From an uncultured Pseudomonas sp. (GTDB lineage Bacteria > Pseudomonadota > Gammaproteobacteria > Pseudomonadales > Pseudomonadaceae), in contig NZ_CAMPHN010000200.1 of assembly GCF_946885885.1 (NCBI RefSeq), positions 1-7,395 on the forward strand: 7,395 nt of DNA. Reading direction: 5' to 3'. The first letter of the stretch is position 1. Every line of letters starts with the position of its first letter. Under the pieces are notes generated by a model. It searched no databases and was not told the DNA's origin. It worked only from the letters and a program-made list of their open reading frames with translations. Shown one piece after another: positions 1-4,757 of this stretch. A program made the position numbers and the translations under genes.

Positions 1-824
1 ACGAATACGCCGAATGCCTGCAGGACATCCTCGAAGGCGCCAAGGAGCAGGGCATTCCTGCCGACGCCATCGTCAAGGAAAGCGCCCCGGCGCAGTTCGA
101 GGTCAACCTGCACCACGTCGCCGATCCGATCAAGGCGTGCGACTACGCACTGTTGCTCAAGCGCCTGGTGAAGAACATCGCCTACGACCATGAGATGGAC
201 ACCACGTTCATGGCCAAGCCGTACCCGAACCAAGCGGGTAACGGCTTGCACGTGCACATCTCGATTCTCGACAAGGACGGCAAGAACGTCTTCGCCTGCG
301 ACGACCCGGCGCAGAACGAGACCCTGCGTCACGCCATCGGCGGCGTACTGGAAACCATGCCGGCTTCGATGGCCTTCCTCTGCCCGAACGTCAACTCCTA
401 CCGCCGCTTCGGCGCCCAGTACTACGTGCCGAATTCGCCATGCTGGGGCATCGACAACCGCACCGTGGCGTTGCGCGTACCGAACGACAGCGCCGATGCG
501 GTGCGCATCGAACACCGCGTCGCTGGCGCCGATGCCAACCCCTACCTGCTGCTGGCTGCGGTATTGGCCGGCGTGCACCACGGCCTGGTGAACAAGATCG
601 AGCCGAGCGCTCCGGTGGAAGGCAACTCTTACGAGCAGAACGAGCAGAGCTTGCCGAACAACCTGCGCGATGCCTTGCGCGAGTTGGACGACAGCGAAAT
701 CCTGGCCCGTTATATCGATCCGAAGTACATCGATATCTTCGTCGCCTGCAAGGAAAGCGAGTTGGCCGAATTCGAGAACTCGATCTCCGACCTCGAATAC
801 AACTGGTACTTGCACACCGTTTAA
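1..824 (+). CDS. Gamma-glutamylpolyamine synthetase (glutamine synthetase family, PuuA/SpuB type), 3' part
   Basis: This gene begins before the window; the frame is open from base 3, giving 273 residues to the TAA at 822-824. The family is clear from the glutamine synthetase ATP-binding signature KPYPNQAGNGLHVHIS (about 220-267) and the RIEHRVAGADANPYLLLAA block (about 505-560), which matches the substrate/ATP-site region RIExR...ANPY of type I enzymes. The HVHIS and RIEHR variants, and the lack of the NLYDLPPE adenylylation context of housekeeping GlnA (here GNSYEQNEQ), fit the PuuA/SpuB subfamily. Those enzymes use ATP to join glutamate to putrescine or other polyamines as the first step of gamma-glutamyl polyamine catabolism in the cytoplasm. 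The C terminus (EYNWYLHTV) appears intact. A polyamine-binding protein gene follows, which supports a polyamine role. The family call is firm; the exact substrate and paralogue (spuB, spuI or another) are inferred, so no symbol is given. Confidence 0.88.
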   Translation, partial: EYAECLQDILEGAKEQGIPADAIVKESAPAQFEVNLHHVADPIKACDYALLLKRLVKNIAYDHEMDTTFMAKPYPNQAGNGLHVHISILDKDGKNVFACDDPAQNETLRHAIGGVLETMPASMAFLCPNVNSYRRFGAQYYVPNSPCWGIDNRTVALRVPNDSADAVRIEHRVAGADANPYLLLAAVLAGVHHGLVNKIEPSAPVEGNSYEQNEQSLPNNLRDALRELDDSEILARYIDPKYIDIFVACKESELAEFENSISDLEYNWYLHTV

Positions 825-832
825 GCAATACC

Positions 833-863
833 CGACGCCGGCCCTGAGCCGGCGTCGTTTTAT
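833..863 (+). terminator. Rho-independent terminator after the glutamine synthetase family gene
   Basis: A perfect 10-bp GC-rich stem (833-842 pairing with 848-857) closes a 5-nt loop (CCTGA) and is followed by TTTTAT. It starts 8 nt after the stop codon. This should end the upstream transcript, so the downstream binding-protein gene probably has its own promoter. Confidence 0.92.
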
Positions 864-997
864 CCAGCCGAACCAGCCCTACCTCGGGCCGGGCGCCCAG
901 CGCCCTGGCGGGGCCCCGGCTGCGCGCGATTCAGCAGACCTGGGTAGCGGCCCTCAGCCGCAAGGCTTGGGCCTCATGGGCTTACGGGAGATTCACC
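864..997. other. GC-rich intergenic stretch with a strong hairpin
   Basis: No convincing ORF is present in this stretch. It contains an inverted repeat with arms 888-896 and 900-909 (9 bp with one bulged T at 906, loop CCA), followed by the self-complementary GGGGCCCC at 910-917. No clear sigma70 -35/-10 pair was found for the downstream gene, although one is expected because a terminator lies upstream. The hairpin has no T-run after it, so it does not look like a second terminator. It also does not match the common Pseudomonas REP sequences I know. Confidence 0.5.
986..990 (+). promoter_or_regulatory. Ribosome binding site of the polyamine-binding protein gene
   Basis: GGGAG lies 7 nt before the ATG at 998. 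Together with the signal peptide that begins right at that ATG, it fixes the start. Confidence 0.75.
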
Positions 998-2071
998 ATG
1001 CTTCGTCTTTTCGCTTTGCTGCTACTGCTCACGCCGGCACTGGCAATTGCTCAGAGCCCAGAGGGCACCGGCAACTTTATCCGCGTGCTGAACTGGAACG
1101 ACTACATCGCCCCACAGGTGCTCAAGGACTTTGAAAAAGACACCGGCATCCATGTTGAATACCGCACCTTCAGCACCACTGAGGAGCTGAACACCGCCTT
1201 GACCAGCGGCGAATCCTTCGATATCGCCGTGCCCTCGCACAACGACTTGCCGCGCCTGATCAAAAACGGCCAGTTGCAGCCACTGGACCTCAGCCTGCTG
1301 GGCAACCGCACCCACTTGGACATCCAACTGCTGAGTAAACTGGCCGCGGTCGATCCCGGTAACCGTTATGCGGTGCCCTACCTATGGGGCGCGGTCGGTC
1401 TGGCGATCAATACGCCGCTGGCCGAGGCGGCGTTCGGCGGCCCCCTGCCGGACAGTTGGAGCCTGCTGTTCGATGCCGAACAGAGCGCGCGCCTGGCCAG
1501 TTGCGGCATCAGCGTGCTCGACGCGCCGGACGAAACCCTGTCGCTGTTGCTCAACTACCAGGGCCGCAGCCTGGTGCGTAGCGCGCCGAGTCGAATCGAG
1601 CGCGCCGGCAACGTGCTCGACGGGTTAAAGCCGAACCTGCGCTATGTCGACAGCGAGCGCTATATCGAAGACCTGACCAACGGCCGCCTGTGCGTGGCCA
1701 TGGCCTGGGTCGGCGACGCCCTGGCGGCCGCGGACGCCGGTCAGCCGGTACGCTTTCTGGTGCCCGACGAAGGCTCGGTGCTGTTTATCGACAACCTGGT
1801 GATTCCCAGCAGCGCACGCCGTGCCGATCTGGCACACCGTTTTATCGATTACTTGATGCAGCCCGAAGTCGCCGCGCTGATTACCGCGGAAACCCTCTAC
1901 CCCAACGGCAACGCCGACTCCCATGAGTTTCTCGACGCAGCGCTGCGCAACCAGCCCGGTCTCTATCCCGATATGGAAACCAAGCGGCGCCTGCACGCCC
2001 TCGAAGCGCTGCCGGAAAAACACGGTGTCGTACGCGATAAGCTGTGGGCGGGGTTTCGGAACGGCGGTTGA
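998..2071 (+). CDS. Periplasmic polyamine-binding protein, PotF/SpuD family, without adjacent transporter genes
   Basis: This 357-residue protein is an extracellular solute-binding protein that should capture putrescine or spermidine in the periplasm. Residues 1-18 form a signal peptide (MLR, a Leu-rich core, then AIA|Q as a likely signal peptidase I site). The mature part starts with RVLNWNDYIAP, the usual N-terminal strand of the family. By alignment from memory to E. coli PotF, the polyamine-contacting positions are kept: W33, D35 and Y36 in WNDY, S80 in VPS, W237 and D240 in WVGD, and F263 and D265 in FID. Two cysteines (C169, C232) sit where PotF has its disulfide pair. Length is near the family norm (about 360-370). 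PotG/H/I-type genes do not follow: radC lies next on the opposite strand. The protein may serve a transporter encoded elsewhere, or act as a sensor or ligand-presenting partner. Polyamine preference is inferred. Confidence 0.88.
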   Translation: MLRLFALLLLLTPALAIAQSPEGTGNFIRVLNWNDYIAPQVLKDFEKDTGIHVEYRTFSTTEELNTALTSGESFDIAVPSHNDLPRLIKNGQLQPLDLSLLGNRTHLDIQLLSKLAAVDPGNRYAVPYLWGAVGLAINTPLAEAAFGGPLPDSWSLLFDAEQSARLASCGISVLDAPDETLSLLLNYQGRSLVRSAPSRIERAGNVLDGLKPNLRYVDSERYIEDLTNGRLCVAMAWVGDALAAADAGQPVRFLVPDEGSVLFIDNLVIPSSARRADLAHRFIDYLMQPEVAALITAETLYPNGNADSHEFLDAALRNQPGLYPDMETKRRLHALEALPEKHGVVRDKLWAGFRNGG

Positions 2072-2078
2072 GGGCTGC

Positions 2079-2753
2079 TTACAACCAGCCGTACTCGGCC
2101 ATCGACAGCGGCTCGCCGTCGCCGACGATAAAGTGGTCGAGCACCCGCACGTCGACCAGCTCCAAAGCTTCTTTCAGGCGCCGGGTCAGTACCCGATCCG
2201 CCTGACTCGGCTCGGCCACGCCCGAGGGATGGTTATGGGTCAGGATCAGCGCCGCGGCGTTATGCGCCAGGGCACGCTTGACCACTTGACGCGGATAGAC
2301 GCTAGCGCTGTCGATGGAGCCGTGGAACAGTGCTTCGAACGCCAATACCCGGTGCTTGGCATCGAGAAACAGGCATCCGAACACTTCATGGGGCTCGTGG
2401 CGCAGCAGCGCCTTGAGGTAATCGCGCACCGCCTGCGGGCTTTCCAGCGCCGAATCGCGGCGCAGTTGCTCGGCCAGATGGCGGCGCGCCATTTCCAGCA
2501 CGGCCTGCAGTTGGGCGAACTTCGCCGGACCCAGGCCGAGGCGCTGGCTGAACGACGACAAATCCGCCTGCAACAAAGCGCGCAGGCTGCCGAAATCGCC
2601 GAGCAGATGGCGCGCCAGATCAACCGCACTTTGCCCGGCCACGCCGGTACGTAGAAAAATCGCCAGCAACTCGGCGTCGGTCAGGCTGACCGCGCCCTGG
2701 GCCAGCAGCTTCTCCCGCGGGCGCTCCGCCGCGGGCCAATCGCGAATACTCAT
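2079..2753 (-). CDS. radC: RadC family JAMM/MPN+ domain protein
   Basis: This is the 224-residue chromosomal RadC (UPF0758). The N-terminal part carries helix-hairpin-helix-like segments: the [15 protein letters not shown] block at about 23-37 and [13 protein letters not shown] at about 72-84. The C-terminal half is a JAMM/MPN+ metalloprotein domain with the exact metal-binding pattern H-x-H-x(10)-D in [16 protein letters not shown] (H173, H175, D186); E123 is the likely upstream acidic partner. Despite its name, RadC has no settled role in DNA repair, and the biochemical activity of chromosomal copies is unknown. The ATG at 2753 is preferred over one at 2780 (9 residues longer) because it has a strong AAGGAGGT ribosome binding site and gives the usual MSIRDWP N terminus and family length. 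The gene is divergent from coaBC and ends 7 nt from the stop codon of the binding-protein gene. Confidence 0.96.
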   Translation of the reverse strand: MSIRDWPAAERPREKLLAQGAVSLTDAELLAIFLRTGVAGQSAVDLARHLLGDFGSLRALLQADLSSFSQRLGLGPAKFAQLQAVLEMARRHLAEQLRRDSALESPQAVRDYLKALLRHEPHEVFGCLFLDAKHRVLAFEALFHGSIDSASVYPRQVVKRALAHNAAALILTHNHPSGVAEPSQADRVLTRRLKEALELVDVRVLDHFIVGDGEPLSMAEYGWL

Positions 2754-2756
2754 ACC

Positions 2757-2764
2757 ACCTCCTT
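2757..2764 (-). promoter_or_regulatory. Ribosome binding site that fixes the radC start
   Basis: On the minus strand AAGGAGGT lies 3 nt before the ATG at 2753 (4 nt counted from the GGAGG core). The alternative ATG at 2780 has only a weak, distant AAAGG upstream. Confidence 0.8.
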
Positions 2765-2785
2765 GTGTATGGATAGCCATGCGTT

Positions 2786-2801
2786 CGGCAAACCTTTGCC
2801 G
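2786..2801. repeat. Short perfect inverted repeat in the radC leader
   Basis: Arms CGGCAAA (2786-2792) and TTTGCCG (2795-2801) flank a 2-nt centre. It lies between the candidate radC promoter and the radC start, so it would fall in the 5' leader or near the transcription start. It could be a protein-binding operator; a 2-nt loop is too tight for a good RNA hairpin unless the inner pairs open. Confidence 0.55.
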
Positions 2802-2803
2802 TG

Positions 2804-2830
2804 GCTATATGCTATTACCGCTAATGACAA
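2804..2830 (-). promoter_or_regulatory. Candidate radC promoter
   Basis: On the minus strand TTGTCA (2830-2825, five of six bases of TTGACA) is followed after 15 nt by TATAGC (2809-2804). The spacer is shorter than the ideal 17 nt, so this is tentative, but it is the best -35-like match in the gap and is correctly placed for radC. Confidence 0.35.
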
Positions 2831-2918
2831 AGGTAACGCCTGGTTCGGCGCCACTTTCCGCCCTCCTGCCAAGCCTGGCTAATGCCTGCAAACCCTGGCC
2901 TGGCGGCTCCTTGCCGCG

Positions 2919-2947
2919 CTGCCCGAGCGCTTGCGCTGTGCTATCGT
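2919..2947 (+). promoter_or_regulatory. Candidate extended -10 promoter of coaBC
   Basis: TGTGCTATCGT includes an extended -10 element, TG-C-TATCGT (2939-2947). The hexamer 17 nt upstream (CTGCCC, 2919-2924) is a poor -35, as is common for extended -10 promoters. Transcription would start near 2953-2955, about 70 nt before the coaBC ATG. The element overlaps the left arm of the dyad at 2944-2969. Confidence 0.45.
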
Positions 2948-2969
2948 AGCGCAACTTTTTGCGCTGCGA
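2944..2969. repeat. 26-bp dyad over the predicted coaBC transcription start
   Basis: The arms 2944-2954 (TCGTAGCGCAA) and 2959-2969 (TTGCGCTGCGA) are 11 nt each with 10 of 11 positions complementary; the exception, T2947/G2966, would be a G-U wobble in RNA. The spacer is CTTT. The arms cover part of the -10 element and the likely start site, so this may be an operator, or a hairpin at the very 5' end of the transcript. It is not followed by a T-run on the plus strand and no gene ends here, so it is not a gene-end terminator. Confidence 0.7.
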
Positions 2970-3021
2970 CCGACCTGTTAGGCCGCGGCGTACATCCATC
3001 TTAGACAAAATAGGCAGGTCT

Positions 3022-4230
3022 ATGCAGCGGCTCTATCGAAAGCGCATCGTTCTTGGCGTGGGCGGCGGGATTGCTGCGTATAAAAGTGCCGAGCTGATCC
3101 GCCGCCTACGCGATCAGGACGCGGAGGTACATGTGGTGATGACCAAAGGCGGTCGCGAGTTCATCACGCCTCTGACCTTGCAGGCATTGTCCGGCAACCC
3201 GGTGCACCTGGACCTGCTCGACCCCGGCGCCGAAGCCGCCATGGGCCATATCGAACTGGCGCGCTGGGCCGACCTGGTGCTGATCGCACCGGCCACCGCC
3301 GACCTGATGGCACGCCTGGCCCAAGGCACCGCCGACGATCTGCTGACCACCCTGGTGCTGGCCACCGATGCCCCGGTGGCATTGGCGCCGGCAATGAACC
3401 AAGCGATGTGGCGCGACCCGGCGACCCAGGCCAATGCCGCACTGCTGAGCGAACGCGGCCTGCGCCTGTTCGGCCCGGCTGCCGGCAGCCAGGCCTGCGG
3501 CGACGTGGGCCCGGGGCGAATGCTCGAAGCCGAACAACTGGCGCAATGCGCCGCCGACTGCTTCCAGAACCAGGCGTTGACCGGCAAGCACGTGCTGATC
3601 ACCGCCGGGCCGACCCAGGAAAACATCGACCCGGTGCGCTACATCACCAACCACAGCTCCGGGAAAATGGGCTTCGCCCTGGCCGAAGCCGCTGCCGAAG
3701 CCGGCGCCAAGGTGACCTTGATCAGTGGTCCGGTGCATTTGCCCACCCCGGACCGGGTCACCCGCATCGATGTGATCAGCGCCCGCGACATGCTCGCCGC
3801 CTGCGAAGCCGCAATGCCCTGCGACCTGCTGATCGCCGCCGCCGCGGTCGCCGATTACCGCCCGGAAGTGGTCGCCCAGCACAAATTGAAGAAAGACCCG
3901 AGCAGCGGCGATGGTTTGCTCCTGCAAATGGTGCGCAACCCGGATATTCTCGCCACCTTGGCCGGACGCACCGACCGCCCGTTCAGCGTCGGCTTCGCCG
4001 CCGAAACCGAAAACCTCCTGGAATACGCGTCGCGCAAACTCAAGGACAAGAACCTCGACCTGATCGTCGCCAATGACGTGGCCAACCCCAGCATCGGCTT
4101 CAATAGCGAGGAAAACGCCATCACCATCATCGACCGCGAGTTGCAACAGAGCAGTTTCGAGCAGACCAGCAAAGGTAAGATCGCCCGCCGGTTGGTGGCG
4201 TTGATCGCCGAGCGCTTGCCGCACGCCTGA
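3022..4230 (+). CDS. coaBC: Bifunctional phosphopantothenoylcysteine decarboxylase / phosphopantothenate-cysteine ligase
   Basis: This 402-residue cytoplasmic enzyme (also called Dfp) performs two successive steps of coenzyme A synthesis: joining cysteine to 4'-phosphopantothenate using CTP, then decarboxylating the product with FMN. The N-terminal CoaC half (about 1-185) has the flavoprotein start GVGGGIAAYKS, the catalytic His in MGHIELARWAD (H76), the PAMNQAMW substrate motif (N126) and the active-site Cys in ACGDVGPGRM (C159). The C-terminal CoaB half (about 188-402) has ITAGPTQENIDPVRYITN with SSGKMG (N210), AAAVADYRPE, and the KLKK lysines at 288-291. All key residues known from E. coli are present. 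The ATG at 3022 gives the usual N terminus and length; a TTG start at 2959 would add 21 unconserved residues and lies inside the promoter dyad. The ribosome binding site is weak (TAGGCAGG). It heads the rightward row with dut and algC. Confidence 0.97.
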   Translation: MQRLYRKRIVLGVGGGIAAYKSAELIRRLRDQDAEVHVVMTKGGREFITPLTLQALSGNPVHLDLLDPGAEAAMGHIELARWADLVLIAPATADLMARLAQGTADDLLTTLVLATDAPVALAPAMNQAMWRDPATQANAALLSERGLRLFGPAAGSQACGDVGPGRMLEAEQLAQCAADCFQNQALTGKHVLITAGPTQENIDPVRYITNHSSGKMGFALAEAAAEAGAKVTLISGPVHLPTPDRVTRIDVISARDMLAACEAAMPCDLLIAAAAVADYRPEVVAQHKLKKDPSSGDGLLLQMVRNPDILATLAGRTDRPFSVGFAAETENLLEYASRKLKDKNLDLIVANDVANPSIGFNSEENAITIIDRELQQSSFEQTSKGKIARRLVALIAERLPHA

Positions 4231-4260
4231 TGCCTCCATTCACCGACCGCAGAGCCTGAC

Positions 4261-4716
4261 ATGCACGCGTTACAAGCCAAAATCCTCGACCCCCGCCTGG
4301 GCAGCGAATTCCCCCTGCCGCAGTACGCCACGCCCGGCTCCGCCGGCCTCGACCTGCGCGCCATGCTCCAGGAAGATCTGCTGCTGGAGCCGGGCCAGAC
4401 CGTACTGATCCCCACCGGCCTGTCGATCCATATCGGCGACCCCGGCCTGGCCGCGCTGATCCTGCCGCGCTCCGGGCTCGGCCATAAGCACGGCATCGTG
4501 CTCGGCAACCTGGTCGGCCTGATCGATTCGGACTACCAGGGCGAGTTGATGGTGTCCTGCTGGAACCGCGGCCAGAGCGCTTTCAGCATGGCCATTGGCG
4601 AACGCATCGCGCAGTTGGTGCTGGTGCCGGTGGTGCAGGCGCATTTCGAGCTGGTCGACGAATTCGACCAGAGCCAGCGCGGCGGCGGTGGTTTCGGCCA
4701 TTCCGGCAGCCACTGA
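4261..4716 (+). CDS. dut: Deoxyuridine 5'-triphosphate nucleotidohydrolase (dUTPase)
   Basis: This 151-residue trimeric cytoplasmic enzyme hydrolyses dUTP to dUMP and pyrophosphate, keeping uracil out of DNA and supplying dUMP for thymidylate synthesis. All five dUTPase motifs are present in order: [11 protein letters not shown] (24-34), PTGL (51-54), PRSGLG (69-74) with [11 protein letters not shown] (86-96, containing the catalytic Asp D89), [10 protein letters not shown] (114-123), and the C-terminal Gly-rich [10 protein letters not shown] (140-149) whose Phe stacks on the base. Length matches other Pseudomonas and E. coli enzymes. It starts 30 nt after coaBC, with only a weak GCAGAG as a ribosome binding site, so translation may depend partly on the upstream gene. 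The coaBC-dut order is conserved in many gammaproteobacteria. Confidence 0.97.
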   Translation: MHALQAKILDPRLGSEFPLPQYATPGSAGLDLRAMLQEDLLLEPGQTVLIPTGLSIHIGDPGLAALILPRSGLGHKHGIVLGNLVGLIDSDYQGELMVSCWNRGQSAFSMAIGERIAQLVLVPVVQAHFELVDEFDQSQRGGGGFGHSGSH

Positions 4717-4745
4717 GTGCCTTACCCTTCTAAAACGGATTGCCC

Positions 4746-4750
4746 AGGAG
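4746..4750 (+). promoter_or_regulatory. Ribosome binding site that fixes the full-length algC start
   Basis: AGGAG lies 7 nt before the ATG at 4758. A TTG at 4740, six codons upstream in frame, precedes this site and is therefore an unlikely start. Confidence 0.8.
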
Positions 4751-4757
4751 ACGCCGG

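Noticed and set aside
1923..2654. A 243-codon plus-strand frame running from the end of the binding-protein gene through radC
   Set aside because: Most of it is the antisense of radC and the start lies inside a real gene in another frame; no domain recognised.
2754..2780. Nine-residue N-terminal extension of RadC from the ATG at 2780
   Set aside because: A much better ribosome binding site precedes the ATG at 2753, and the extension MAIHTQGGG is translated from that site.
2959..3021. TTG start extending CoaBC by 21 residues
   Set aside because: The extension is Arg-rich and unlike CoaBC proteins, begins inside the promoter dyad, and would leave almost no leader after the predicted transcription start.
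3106..4239. A 377-codon open frame on the minus strand opposite coaBC
   Set aside because: Low-complexity Gly/Gln/His/Ala-rich translation, typical of an antisense shadow of a GC-rich gene; the plus strand is a complete CoaBC with all catalytic motifs.
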